A stretch of DNA of 64,000 nucleotides from Deltaproteobacteria bacterium HGW-Deltaproteobacteria-13 (GCA_002840555.1 PHBJ01000010.1:82253-146252); one strand, 5' to 3'; counted from the stretch's first letter, positions 44,938 to 54,374 are shown. Notes: generated by a model from the sequence alone, not told the origin. Made by a program: numbers and translations.

Positions 44938-47235
44938 TTAAGTTTTGGTCAAGCCAAATTTTTGCATTTTCACAAAGAGTGTTTTGCGGTTGATCCCCAA
45001 CGCCGAAGCGGTCCGGGCGCGATGCCAATTATTCTCCGCTAGAATTGTTAAGATATGATCTCTTTCCAGTGCATTTAGTTTATCTTCTAAAAGCATGTTG
45101 CCATGATCTTCAAGCGATTGCTCCGGAACAAAATGTATTTTGTCCGATGGGAAACCGGTCATGAAAGGTTTCTTGTTGTTCCGCGTTATCTTTTCTGCCG
45201 GATCCGGTTTTGCCTGCGGAGCACCTGCAAAATCCAGCCTGTTTAAAGTCAGGTAGCGATGCAGTACATTTTGCAGTTCCCGGATATTCCCCGGCCAGTC
45301 ATAGTTGAGCAAGGCTTCGGCGATGTGACCGGGTAACGGAGGATGATTCCGGTCGTACAGATCAAGGAAATGATCGATAAGCAGCGGCAGATCATCTTTC
45401 CTGTCGCGCAGCGGAGGAAGATAAGTGGGCAGGATATGAATCCGGTAGAAGAAATCCTCCCTCATCACTCCCTGCTTGACCAGATCCCGCAGGTTACGAT
45501 TTGTTGCCGCAATGATCCGGATATCGGCATGCTTAACTATGTTGCCGCCCACAGGTGTGTATCCGTCACCGGCAATAGCCCGCAAAAGTTTGACCTGCAT
45601 ATTCAGGCCGATTTCCCCCACCTCGTCAAGAAACAGAGTCCCGCCGTCGGCTTCATCGAGATAGCCGGTTCTGTCCATGTTGGCGCCCGTGAAAGATCCC
45701 TTTTTGTAGCCGAAAAACTCGCTTTCCATGAGTGTTTCCGGAATCGCCCCGCAGTGGACCGTGACAAAGTTCTTTTTACTTCTGTCGCCCGTCTCATGGA
45801 TCGCCTTGGCTACCAGCTCTTTTCCCGTTCCCGACTCTCCATAAATGATGACATTGGCCTGGGTCGCCGCCGCCTGAAGAATAAATTCGTAAACATCCTG
45901 CATAACCCCGCTCTTGCCGATAATATCACAAAACCGATAACGCTCCCGGATAGACGAACGCAAACGGATGTTCTCTTTCTGCAGGTGTTCCTGATTTTCC
46001 AGCAGGGCAAGCTCGACCTGCTTCCGGGCGGTAATATCAGTAAATGAAGCGATAAATTGACCTGCCTCCGGAATGCGTCCGATTCGGGTAAGAACGTCGA
46101 ATTTATTTCCGTTTCGGTGGGCGATCCGGCATTCGTATTCAACAGGCTGATCACCCTTGCGGCGTGAAAAGCACTGCATAAGCTCATTAAGATCTCCCGA
46201 GGTGATAAAGTCCGTGAATTTCATCCGGTCTTCTATTTCCTTTTTTCCGTAACCGGACATCTCCACAAACCGGTCATTGACCATGAAAACAAGCAGCGAA
46301 TCTTCCATAATCATCATGGGGAGACCTGAATTCTCAAAGACGCTGCGATAACGCTCCTCGCTCTTTTTCAGCGAAATCTCCATTTGCTTGCGTTCGGTAA
46401 CGTCTCTGCCCACACCCAGAATGGAGACAGCCTTTCCGCTCTCATCCCTGATGAAACTGCACCGGATTTCTTCCCATACCCGGCGGCCATCTTTACAGCG
46501 TATTTCGATTTCCACCGAACGGTCCAAAAGCTTGTCCGGAGAATCCATCGTGACAGGCGTTACCTGCGCGACTAAAACCATTACCTTCTCCAGAGTTTCC
46601 GGCAGAAGAGCATTATCCCAGGCAATAGTATTTAATTCTTCTAAAGTGTATCCCCACAATTTTTCCACCGATGGGCTGACATAAAATAATTTAAAATTAA
46701 AATCCATCAGCCAGATCTGATCTTTCATATGGTCGGCCAGGAAACGATACTGGGCTTCCCTTTGTCTGAGCAATTTTTCCGCCGACTTTCGCCCGGTGAT
46801 ATCGTGCACAATGCCTCTAAAGCCGACCGGCCTGCCCGATGAATCTTTGATCAGTGAAGCGGAACCTTCCAAATATCTTTTGGCGCCGTCTTTTCTTATT
46901 ACCTGCCATTGCGCCTCTTGGAACGGCTTCGCGGTTTTGTAAACGCCGGTAAATATTTTAAAAAGAATTTTAGAGTTTTTCTTATCCGTGTACTGCCGGT
47001 AATTCATGCCCATTAATTCTTCTTCGGAACAACCGGAGAGCCGGCATAAAGCACTGTTGAAGAATTTAAAGTTTCCGGCAAGATCAATCTCATAATAACT
47101 GTCTTCAATGTTTTCCAGAACCGTCCGGTATTTCTCTTCTTTCTTGAAATGCGTTGTTATGGCTGACTTGCGGCGGCTGGCGGTAGGATGGGATTTAGAT
47201 TTGTTTTTCTGCACGGTGTTATTCTTCTTTTTCAT
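44938..47235 (-). CDS. PAS-domain sigma-54-dependent transcriptional activator
   Basis: 765 aa. Three PAS modules, each with an FxxFNSALCRLSG or similar start and an ITGRK/VTERK/ITARK end (about 35-165, 165-290 and 290-405). An AAA+ domain follows: GESGTGKE, the sigma-54 contact loop GSFTGA (usual GAFTGA, Ala to Ser), GGTLFLDEVGEI, and the arginine-finger region. A Fis-type HTH closes it (ARTASALGINRKTLF). No receiver domain, so it senses signals through PAS. The ATG at 47235 follows AAGGAAAG. Likely target: the sigma-54 promoter at 44726. Confidence 0.93.
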   Translation of the reverse strand: MKKKNNTVQKNKSKSHPTASRRKSAITTHFKKEEKYRTVLENIEDSYYEIDLAGNFKFFNSALCRLSGCSEEELMGMNYRQYTDKKNSKILFKIFTGVYKTAKPFQEAQWQVIRKDGAKRYLEGSASLIKDSSGRPVGFRGIVHDITGRKSAEKLLRQREAQYRFLADHMKDQIWLMDFNFKLFYVSPSVEKLWGYTLEELNTIAWDNALLPETLEKVMVLVAQVTPVTMDSPDKLLDRSVEIEIRCKDGRRVWEEIRCSFIRDESGKAVSILGVGRDVTERKQMEISLKKSEERYRSVFENSGLPMMIMEDSLLVFMVNDRFVEMSGYGKKEIEDRMKFTDFITSGDLNELMQCFSRRKGDQPVEYECRIAHRNGNKFDVLTRIGRIPEAGQFIASFTDITARKQVELALLENQEHLQKENIRLRSSIRERYRFCDIIGKSGVMQDVYEFILQAAATQANVIIYGESGTGKELVAKAIHETGDRSKKNFVTVHCGAIPETLMESEFFGYKKGSFTGANMDRTGYLDEADGGTLFLDEVGEIGLNMQVKLLRAIAGDGYTPVGGNIVKHADIRIIAATNRNLRDLVKQGVMREDFFYRIHILPTYLPPLRDRKDDLPLLIDHFLDLYDRNHPPLPGHIAEALLNYDWPGNIRELQNVLHRYLTLNRLDFAGAPQAKPDPAEKITRNNKKPFMTGFPSDKIHFVPEQSLEDHGNMLLEDKLNALERDHILTILAENNWHRARTASALGINRKTLFVKMQKFGLTKT

Positions 47236-47451
47236 GTTTGCTTTCCTTATACAGAGCCGCATACATGGTGACAAACTACATCTAAAACTTTAGCCGGGGT
47301 ATAATTATGTGGGGTAAAATATATGAGGAAAGATTTTTTGTGTCAATTGAATTCTAGCCGCAAGACTATTTATTACGATTGAAATGTTATATAGATATCG
47401 ATATATCGACTTATAAAAAATAATTATTGTATATCAATTATCAGGCAATGA

Positions 47452-47775
47452 ATGCAAATGAAGTTAATCGGTATAAAATACTGCGGCGGGTGCAATCCTG
47501 TGATGGACAGGGCGAAACTGGTTCGGGAAATCAAAAGACGACTTCCGCCCGAATATATTGTGACCGAAGATCCAACGAAAGAGCAATGGGACATCGGGAT
47601 CTTAATCTGCGGCTGCCTGACGGCCTGTGCGGATAAACCGGATTCTAAAAACTCCGCCGGTCAATGGATCATTGCGGCCGGCAATTCCGTCGACCGGGTT
47701 AATGCTCACGAAAAAAAATTAGCTGAAATGATCATCGAAAAAATCACCGACATGAGCGCTAAAGCGAACTTTTAA
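47452..47775 (+). CDS. Small CGGC-motif protein, unknown function
   Basis: 107 aa. Starts MKLIGIKYCGGCNPVMDRAKLV (the second Met at 47458 is equally possible) with a CxxC pair, then a conserved-looking ILICGCLTACADKP stretch with three more cysteines and a C-terminal helical tail. It resembles cytosolic CGGC-domain proteins thought to bind metal or an iron-sulfur cluster, but no function is established. A weak ribosome site (CAGG) precedes the start. It lies between the activator and the TetR operon. Confidence 0.75.
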   Translation: MQMKLIGIKYCGGCNPVMDRAKLVREIKRRLPPEYIVTEDPTKEQWDIGILICGCLTACADKPDSKNSAGQWIIAAGNSVDRVNAHEKKLAEMIIEKITDMSAKANF

Positions 47776-47919
47776 AAGCGCTAAGCCTCACTTTTGAAAT
47801 TATTCCTCCTGCAACCTGCCGAAGGTTTACTCCCGTAATTATCTGATACTCTTCTGTATTTGATCATATTGCCACCATTTTTATCAGCCAATTTAGCTTT
47901 GATGTACTTCAAAATTAAT

Positions 47920-47985
47920 TTTTATTTCATAGTCAGACTATGAAATAAAATAATTCTTGACAGTATGACTATGATGGTGTACCTT
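47920..47985 (+). promoter_or_regulatory. TetR operon promoter with 31-bp perfect palindrome
   Basis: Arms of 15 bases (left arm TTTTATTTCATAGTC, 47920-47934, one central base, perfect inverse 47936-47950). Just downstream is the promoter -35 TTGACA (47957-47962), 17-base spacer, -10 TACCTT (47980-47985). A copy of the half-site, GACTATGA, recurs in the spacer (47967-47974). Confidence 0.7.
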
Positions 47986-48013
47986 AAGACAACCTTTATG
48001 GAAGGGTATTATT

Positions 48014-48724
48014 ATGATGGATAAGAACCGACCCAAGACCAGAAAAGACCGTATTATGGACGCCGCCCTGCGCATATTTGCAGAAAAAGGTTTCCAGAAC
48101 TCAACGATTACCGAAATCAGCAAGGCAGCCGGTGTTTCGGAAGCCACAATTTATGAATATTTCGGCACCAAAGAAGATCTTCTCTTCGCTATTCCCGAAA
48201 AAATATCCAATGACACTTTTGAAGAATCATCAAAGGTCATTCCCTATATCAAAGGCGTGGAAGGAAAAATCAGAGCGATTCTGCTTTTCTATGTCCAGCT
48301 TTATCAATCCAATCCCAACTACTCTGCCCTGGTTCTGCTGCAGCTCATGTCGAACAAACGCTTTCGCCATACACCCGCCCATGCCGCAATACGCAAATCG
48401 TCTCATGCTCTTCTGGACTGCATCAGGGATGGAATCGCCGACGGAACGTTCAAAAAAGATTCCAATCCTTATTTGATCCGCTCCATGTTCATGGGCACCG
48501 TCGAGCACTTATTCATTCACTGGCATATGCAGGGAATGCCGAAACGAAAGCCGGGCATTGTGGATATTCTCGATCCATTAATCGAAATTGTTTTTGACGG
48601 CATCCGCGCCAGAAAAGAAGATTCCGGCACAACCCTTTACCTGAAACTGGAAGACGCCGGTGTTTTGGAACAAATGATAAAGAAAAAAGACGGAGGAACA
48701 TCCTCAAAAGATAAAACCAAATAA
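48014..48724 (+). CDS. TetR/AcrR-family transcriptional regulator
   Basis: 236 aa. N-terminal HTH: AALRIFAEKGFQNSTITEISKAAGVSEATIYEYFGTKEDLLFAIPEK (cut here into motif pieces), and a long ligand domain (50-210). It probably binds the 31-bp palindrome upstream and regulates itself and the operon of the second abfD-like gene, an SDR and an isochorismatase-like hydrolase, since gaps are only 31 and 126 bases. GAAGGG precedes the ATG. Ligand unknown; an acyl-CoA is plausible. Confidence 0.92.
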   Translation: MMDKNRPKTRKDRIMDAALRIFAEKGFQNSTITEISKAAGVSEATIYEYFGTKEDLLFAIPEKISNDTFEESSKVIPYIKGVEGKIRAILLFYVQLYQSNPNYSALVLLQLMSNKRFRHTPAHAAIRKSSHALLDCIRDGIADGTFKKDSNPYLIRSMFMGTVEHLFIHWHMQGMPKRKPGIVDILDPLIEIVFDGIRARKEDSGTTLYLKLEDAGVLEQMIKKKDGGTSSKDKTK

Positions 48725-48755
48725 CCAAACACTTTTTTAAAAAAGAGGTATTAAA

Positions 48756-50258
48756 ATGAGAACAAAACAAGATTTTATAAACGCCCTGTCGAAAATGAAA
48801 CGCAACATCTATTATGACGGCAATCTGATCGATCGGACAGACGAATTGCAGAGCGACTGCATCAATGTTATGGGCACGACGTATGACGAAGCGGCCAAAC
48901 CGGAGAATGAACGTCTGATGACTGCCACATCTCACCTCACCGGAGAAAAGATCAACCGTTTTACCCATATTCACCAGTGCAAGGAAGACCTGCATTGCAA
49001 GCAGGATATGACCCGCATGCTGTGCCAGAAAGTCGGCGGCTGCATCCAGCGCTGCATGGGAATCGATGCCACCAACGCCATTTACAATGTCTCCTATGAA
49101 GCGGATAAAGTAAAACCGGGCGAGACCAATTATCACGAAAACTTCAAGAAGTGGCTGACCCGTTTCCAGAGGGAAGACATGATTGCCGCCTCCGCCCAGA
49201 CAGACACCAAGGGCGACCGCATGCTGCGTCCCGCTGAGCAGCCCAATCCCGGTTCTTATGTGTATATCAAGGAAAGAACCAAGGATGGCATCATTGTGGA
49301 AGGCTGTAAGGTGCACATTTCCGAAGCGTCCGTATCCGATGAAATTCTTGTTCTGCCTACCCGCGCGCTCAGGGCCGAAGACAAGGACTACGCCGTGGCT
49401 TTTGCCGTTCCCGCCGACTATGACGGCATGAAACAAGTCGTGACCATTCATAACTACCGTCAACGCGAACATTACAAACGCGGTTTTACCGCCGGACTCA
49501 CCGACTCGTATCTGATTTTTGAAAACTGTTTCATACCCTGGGAGAGAGTATTCCTGGCCGGTGAGCATCTGCACGGCGGCATCCTGGCCCTGCTCTTCGC
49601 CTTGTTCCATCGCCATTCTTACTCCGGCTGCAAGCCGGCCATCGGCGATATACTGCTGGGGAAAGCCGCTCTGGCTGCCGAGGTTAATAACATTCACAAG
49701 GAATCCCATGTTCGTGAAAAACTGGCTGAAATCATCATGACCACCGAACTGGGTTATGCCGCCGGCTATACGGCATCCGATCTGGCCAAACCGGAAGTTT
49801 ATATTCCGGGTATGGGTTTTGTTCCCTTCGGTCCCGGTTCCTATATTCCCCATTCGATTTACTGTAATGTCGGCCGGTGTCTCTCGGGAGAGGCGGTCTA
49901 TCGTGAAGCAGAGATTCTTTGCGATATCTCCGGCGGTGTTGCGGGAACATTCCCGCATGAAAAAGATTTTGCCAATCCGGCAACAGGTGAAGCGCTTTTG
50001 AAATACACCAAACGCAATCCGAAGATGTCGGCGGAAGATCAGGCACAGCTCTGGCGATATATCGGCGATGAGATGTGTTCGGCAACCGGCGGCATTTACA
50101 ATATTGGCAATTACCACGGCGGAGGATCGCCCATCATGGAACAAATCGCCATTACAACTCAGTACGACATCGAGTCCCGTAAAAAGCTGGTGAAGTATAT
50201 TGCCGGCATGAGCGGCGGCGACCGTGAGGCGCTGGCGCCCAAAGTGACGAAAAAGTAA
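48756..50258 (+). CDS. 4-hydroxybutyryl-CoA dehydratase-family protein with altered active site
   Basis: 500 aa. The cluster ligands are kept: C96 and C100 (CIQRC), H285 and C292 (FHRHSYSGCK), along with Tyr289 and Lys293. Three substrate-side positions change relative to AbfD: Thr190 to Ser189, Glu257 to Asp250, and the Glu of the YRTES motif to Gly451 (IGNYHGGGSP). It therefore looks like a working [4Fe-4S]/FAD radical dehydratase or isomerase of the same fold acting on a different hydroxyacyl-CoA. AAAGAGGT precedes the ATG; the neighbours are a TetR regulator and an SDR. Confidence 0.87.
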   Translation: MRTKQDFINALSKMKRNIYYDGNLIDRTDELQSDCINVMGTTYDEAAKPENERLMTATSHLTGEKINRFTHIHQCKEDLHCKQDMTRMLCQKVGGCIQRCMGIDATNAIYNVSYEADKVKPGETNYHENFKKWLTRFQREDMIAASAQTDTKGDRMLRPAEQPNPGSYVYIKERTKDGIIVEGCKVHISEASVSDEILVLPTRALRAEDKDYAVAFAVPADYDGMKQVVTIHNYRQREHYKRGFTAGLTDSYLIFENCFIPWERVFLAGEHLHGGILALLFALFHRHSYSGCKPAIGDILLGKAALAAEVNNIHKESHVREKLAEIIMTTELGYAAGYTASDLAKPEVYIPGMGFVPFGPGSYIPHSIYCNVGRCLSGEAVYREAEILCDISGGVAGTFPHEKDFANPATGEALLKYTKRNPKMSAEDQAQLWRYIGDEMCSATGGIYNIGNYHGGGSPIMEQIAITTQYDIESRKKLVKYIAGMSGGDREALAPKVTKK

Positions 50259-50267
50259 TTTCCCCGT

Positions 50268-50307
50268 ACATCGGTTGTCGGCGGATAAAATTGCCGACAA
50301 CCGATGT
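50268..50307. terminator. 15-bp perfect hairpin between dehydratase and SDR genes
   Basis: ACATCGGTTGTCGGC (50268-50282) and its exact inverse (50293-50307) enclose a ten-base loop. A broken T-run (CTTTTC) follows. It may be a partial terminator that sets the ratio of the genes on either side, or an RNA-stability element. Confidence 0.55.
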
Positions 50308-50384
50308 CAACTTTTCAAAAAAAGGTTGCAAATTCCCCGCAAATCATTTTTTATCTAATATAGAAAATACAAAGGAGTCTTACC

Positions 50385-51185
50385 ATGTTTGATATATCCT
50401 CGTTTTCACTAAAAGGAAAAGTTGCGGTCATTACCGGCGGCGGCCGCGGTATCGGTCAGGCCATCGCTTTCGCGTTCGCCAAGGCCGGAGCCAAGGTTGT
50501 CGTTACCAGCCGCAAGGCTCAGGATCTGGAAGCAACGGCAAACGAAATCAAAGCCTTCGGCGGCGAAGCTTTCCCGCTCCCGGCTCATCTGGGCAAAACG
50601 GAAGAAATAAAAAAAATGATCGATGCCGCGATGGCCAAATACGGCCGGATTGATATTCTGGTCAACAACGCCGGAGCGAGCCCCGCCATGGGCTCCGTTC
50701 TCGAATGCGATGACCGCCTCTGGGATAAACTCATGGACATCAACCTCAAGGGCGCATACTTTGTCAGCCAGGCCGCGGCTAATATCATGGTCAAGCAGGG
50801 CGGCGGCAAAATCATCAATGTCGCTTCCGTGGACGGACATAATCCGGAACCCGGCTTGAGCATTTATTCCATTTCCAAAGCGGGCATAAGAATGCTGACC
50901 AAAGCCTTCGCCAGCGAGCTGCTTCGTTATAATATTCAGGTCAACACCATTTCTCCGGGACCGATCAGCACCAAGATGATGAATTCGCACTGGGAGCTGC
51001 TGCCGCCCGAAGACGCTAAAAAAGTAAAAGAAATGGTCGAAAAAGCATTGCCCTCCGGCCGTCTCGGCAATCCCGATGAAATAGCCGGCGCCGCGCTATT
51101 TTTGGCATCCGATGCTTCCAGCTATACCACGGGAGCGGAAATTTTGATTGACGGCGGCTTACTGCTGGGCAATCATCTCGGATAA
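50385..51185 (+). CDS. Short-chain dehydrogenase/reductase (FabG-like)
   Basis: 266 aa Rossmann enzyme. Cofactor motif TGGGRGIG (17-24), NNAG (94-97), catalytic S148, Y161 and K165 (YSISK), and the PG motif with SPGPISTKM. It oxidises or reduces a hydroxy/keto group with NAD(P)H. Placed after the altered abfD paralogue it may act on a hydroxyacyl-CoA product, but this is inference. Strong ribosome site AAAGGAG. Confidence 0.93.
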   Translation: MFDISSFSLKGKVAVITGGGRGIGQAIAFAFAKAGAKVVVTSRKAQDLEATANEIKAFGGEAFPLPAHLGKTEEIKKMIDAAMAKYGRIDILVNNAGASPAMGSVLECDDRLWDKLMDINLKGAYFVSQAAANIMVKQGGGKIINVASVDGHNPEPGLSIYSISKAGIRMLTKAFASELLRYNIQVNTISPGPISTKMMNSHWELLPPEDAKKVKEMVEKALPSGRLGNPDEIAGAALFLASDASSYTTGAEILIDGGLLLGNHLG

Positions 51186-51206
51186 ATACAATTGGGAGTA
51201 AGTTGA

Positions 51207-51746
51207 ATGATCAGTCGCGACGCTGCGGTTTTAGTTATCATTGATATTCAGGGCAATCTTGCCCAGGTCATGTTTGACAAGGAAAATCTTTTTGCCAATA
51301 CGGTAAAATTGATTAAGGGATTTAAAGTTTTAAACCTTCCGGTTATTATTACCGAACAAATCCCGCAAAAACTGGGGCCGACTATTCCGCAGATAGCCGC
51401 TGAACTTGACGGCATAAAACCTGTCGCCAAGGAATCTTTCAGCTGCTGGGATGAAATTAATTTTAAAAAACAAATAGAGAATTTAAAACGCAAACATGTG
51501 GTTCTTCTGGGCATTGAAACACATGTTTGCGTTTACCAGACCACTCTCGATCTCATTTCCAACGGTTACCATGTCAGCCTGGTTGCCGACGCGGTTTCGT
51601 CGCGCACGCCGGAAAACCGCCGGATCGGAATAGACGCGATGAAAAGCGCCGGCGCGCATATCACTTCCACGGAAATGGCTTTGTTTGAGCTGCTGCGCAC
51701 AGCCGCCGATCCGAAAGCCAAAGAACTTTTTAAAATTGTAAAATAA
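51207..51746 (+). CDS. Isochorismatase-family cysteine hydrolase
   Basis: 179 aa. Complete catalytic triad: D13 (LVIIDIQ), K75 (PVAKESF) and C108 (GIETHVCVYQT), with a cis-peptide region before the Cys. The family includes isochorismatase, nicotinamidase and carbamoyl-amidases; motif spacing fits the YcaC/PncA-like superfamily without naming a substrate. It ends the TetR-led operon. Hydrolysis of an amide or ester is the likely chemistry. Confidence 0.9.
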   Translation: MISRDAAVLVIIDIQGNLAQVMFDKENLFANTVKLIKGFKVLNLPVIITEQIPQKLGPTIPQIAAELDGIKPVAKESFSCWDEINFKKQIENLKRKHVVLLGIETHVCVYQTTLDLISNGYHVSLVADAVSSRTPENRRIGIDAMKSAGAHITSTEMALFELLRTAADPKAKELFKIVK

Positions 51747-51820
51747 AGTGTATTGGTAGTAAACTCCTGTTCACATCCTGATGACGGTTATCCGTCAGGA
51801 AAGGCGTTGAAAACATTTCG

Positions 51821-52996
51821 ATGGTTGAATCTGTTCTGAAACATGGAGAATTAAAAGACAGGGAAGATATTCCTTTGACGCATGATCAATTCCGGGAAAT
51901 TATGCGTCGGCGCGCAGTTGCGTTAACTGGAGCAAGGTCCTTTGATCAAGGCCTGACGATATGTAATTGTCCGAAGGAGCAATTGAGTCCAGGTTGTCTC
52001 GCCTGTAAATCCGGCGCATGGATTTGCGTTTTCCCCGGTTTCACCTGCAATGCATCCTGCCGCTTCTGCCCCCGCCTGACGGAACAAAACTTTGAACGTC
52101 GGATGAGTGAAAAACAAATGAATCTTCTTTTCGCACTGATATCCCGCCGGGCTCACCGCATTCGGGGACTTTCGATCAGCGGCGGCGAATTATTCCACGA
52201 CAATTTCCAAGCCGCAAAGAAGATTCTCCGACATGTGAAGATGAATCATCCGCACATTTATCTCTGGGGCTATACAAACGGCATTGCCGCAACAGGCGAC
52301 AATATGCAGGAGCTTCGCGATCTCGGTATGGATGAGATACGTTTCAATATCGCCGCCACGGATTTCCATACGGATACCATTCGGAAGATTCGGGAGCAGG
52401 CCATACGAATTTTCCCTTGGGTTACGGTGGAGGTACCCGCGTACGACCAGACGCGGGACTATATGATTCGGCGCAGCGGTCTGAAGGAATTATCGGACAT
52501 GGGGGTTAAACAAGTCAACCTGGCGGAAGTACGGGTTCCCCGGCCGTCACCCGGACATAAGGATTTGGCTCCGGCGATCAAAACGTTTCTGGGACAAAGC
52601 CCTCTCTACGAATACCGGAATCCGTTTGGAAACAGTTTTTTAACGCTGGCGGAAAGTCGTCTGATCACCTGGGACATTCTCGATCATGCCCATGAACACG
52701 GAATTGACATTCCAGTGAATGATTGTTCGCAGGACGCGAAAACTCTGCAAATGGTCCAATGTTACATCAAGGGGCTCTTCATGGTCCAGAAATATGCCAA
52801 CGGACCCATTGAAGATTTTATCGCAGGCAGAAGGCAACTAAGCTTTAGAAGAATAGTTCTCCGGGCTGTTGCCGAACTCTCGGCAATCGATCCGCGCCTG
52901 GGCGCTGTGGCCGCTCTGTCAGCAGGGGACATTTCTCTTCTTCCGTTTACACGCATCGGCAGAATTATAAGGCGCATCAAAAAGTCTTCCTGCTGA
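51821..52996 (+). CDS. Radical SAM enzyme of unknown substrate
   Basis: 391 aa. Cluster motif CxxxCxxC at C76, C80 and C83 (FTCNASCRFC), preceded by an unusual Cys-rich leader (C48, C50, C59, C62, C69). The SAM-binding ISGGELFHD lies about 55 residues later. The rest is an ordinary partial TIM barrel with no SPASM or twitch Cys cluster that I can see. It faces the cysteate synthase-like gene across 91 bases with no intervening gene. The substrate is not recognised. Confidence 0.86.
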   Translation: MVESVLKHGELKDREDIPLTHDQFREIMRRRAVALTGARSFDQGLTICNCPKEQLSPGCLACKSGAWICVFPGFTCNASCRFCPRLTEQNFERRMSEKQMNLLFALISRRAHRIRGLSISGGELFHDNFQAAKKILRHVKMNHPHIYLWGYTNGIAATGDNMQELRDLGMDEIRFNIAATDFHTDTIRKIREQAIRIFPWVTVEVPAYDQTRDYMIRRSGLKELSDMGVKQVNLAEVRVPRPSPGHKDLAPAIKTFLGQSPLYEYRNPFGNSFLTLAESRLITWDILDHAHEHGIDIPVNDCSQDAKTLQMVQCYIKGLFMVQKYANGPIEDFIAGRRQLSFRRIVLRAVAELSAIDPRLGAVAALSAGDISLLPFTRIGRIIRRIKKSSC

Positions 52997-53087
52997 ATAC
53001 CGCAAAAGATCGTCCCGCTCCGATTCTTCCGTTTTTAGAACCGGTTCTTATCGATATTCCATTTGTTTCAGATTGCATTGGCAAAGG

Positions 53088-54374
53088 CTATGATCTTTTA
53101 CAAATGAGGTGATCACGGACGCTTTTAAAATCAGATCGATCGACAACAGCGATCGGCATCGTTGTTTGCAGCTCAACATCACGTCGGAGGCGCTTGAAAC
53201 CGCCGCCTGTAATATTGAGCATGATGTACGCGTCTTTCTCAACTGTTTTTCTGGCGACGCACTTTACCAGGCCGGCTACCGCGACAGCGGCTGCCGGATC
53301 GATATCTATACCCTCGGCTTCCTCAAACAGTTTCGAGGCAGCGCCGGCTTCCTCGTTTGCAATTCCATACGCATGGCCATTTGTCGCAAGCAGTGCATCG
53401 TACAGCCCGCCTGCGACACCATAGGGAGGTCTCCGATTATAAAGCACACCGGCATACATCTCTTCAGATGAGCAGCCTGGCAACGAATTCATGGATACTA
53501 TCCGGCTGGAATGGCTTGTCCAGGATTCATAGATCGGCGCCAGGGGAAGATTCTGGGCGACATGAAGTCTCATCGGCCCACCCGGCCAAACCTTATTCAG
53601 GCTGAGCCGCTCGCTGGCTTCCCAGGCAGCGATGGCGCCTGTGCCGCTGCCCACCGCCTGGAAATACTCATCGGGAATACATCCTGCCTCTTCCGCACAG
53701 GAGAGGACTGTCGTTCCAAGACCGTCCCGCCGCGCCACATTTCTTGCACCACCCTCCGCCACAAAACCATCCATGCGACATATGCTGTCTGCCAGCAAGA
53801 CAGCATCCGCGTAGTCGCTGTTGCCGCCAACGGCGATAATTCGCACGCAGTCATTATGCTCCGTTTCCCGCCACAGCATGGGAATCGACCATTCAGGAAC
53901 AACGATCAGGGCACGGATATGATGCGTGGAACAAACGTGGATGAATGCTCTGGCCGTATTGCCCGCGGACGCGATCACGAGCACATCTTCGAAGCGCTCC
54001 GGCAAACGGGCACAAACGGCATAGGCCTCCAGTTCCTTGAAAGTACAGGTGCGCATTAACGCGCCCCTTTCGGGCCAGTAACCGCTGAAGGCAATAAACA
54101 GATTCTCCAGACGTAATTGTTCGGCAAGCCCCCGGCTCCGGTAGGTAACAGGTGCGCTCGATCCCGGCAAAGTCCTCCGGATGGGCAGCCATTCATGATA
54201 TTGGAAGATCCCCATACCATCATCGCCCTGCCCCGGCCATGCCGAGGTATAAACTGTCTGCAGAAGTCCGGGCGGATCGCACCCCTTATGAAAAAGGACC
54301 AGTCCGTCGTCCGCCAGTTCTGTGCCGCACTGACGGCAGCGAAGAACGTACTTGATGGGTTGTTCCTTTATCAT
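53088..54374 (-). CDS. Cysteate synthase-like PLP enzyme (threonine synthase fold)
   Basis: 428 aa. N-terminal zinc ribbon start (LRCRQCG). PLP Lys at about 113 in TCTFKELEA, then SAGNTARAF, GGARNVARRDGLGT and the phosphate-binding AVGSGTGAIAAWEA. The C-terminal YNRRPPYGVAGGLYDAL and NEEAGAA are present. By these motifs it resembles archaeal cysteate synthase, which joins O-phosphoserine and sulfite, more closely than threonine synthase or cysteine synthase. No coenzyme M genes are nearby. Its ATG overlaps the stop of the ATP-grasp gene (ATGA), so the two are translated together. Confidence 0.82.
   Translation of the reverse strand: MIKEQPIKYVLRCRQCGTELADDGLVLFHKGCDPPGLLQTVYTSAWPGQGDDGMGIFQYHEWLPIRRTLPGSSAPVTYRSRGLAEQLRLENLFIAFSGYWPERGALMRTCTFKELEAYAVCARLPERFEDVLVIASAGNTARAFIHVCSTHHIRALIVVPEWSIPMLWRETEHNDCVRIIAVGGNSDYADAVLLADSICRMDGFVAEGGARNVARRDGLGTTVLSCAEEAGCIPDEYFQAVGSGTGAIAAWEASERLSLNKVWPGGPMRLHVAQNLPLAPIYESWTSHSSRIVSMNSLPGCSSEEMYAGVLYNRRPPYGVAGGLYDALLATNGHAYGIANEEAGAASKLFEEAEGIDIDPAAAVAVAGLVKCVARKTVEKDAYIMLNITGGGFKRLRRDVELQTTMPIAVVDRSDFKSVRDHLICKRS

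Noticed and set aside
48513..50300. 595-codon minus-strand frame opposite the second abfD paralogue
   Set aside because: A long shadow frame caused by codon bias of the real plus-strand gene, which has the family motifs and a ribosome site.
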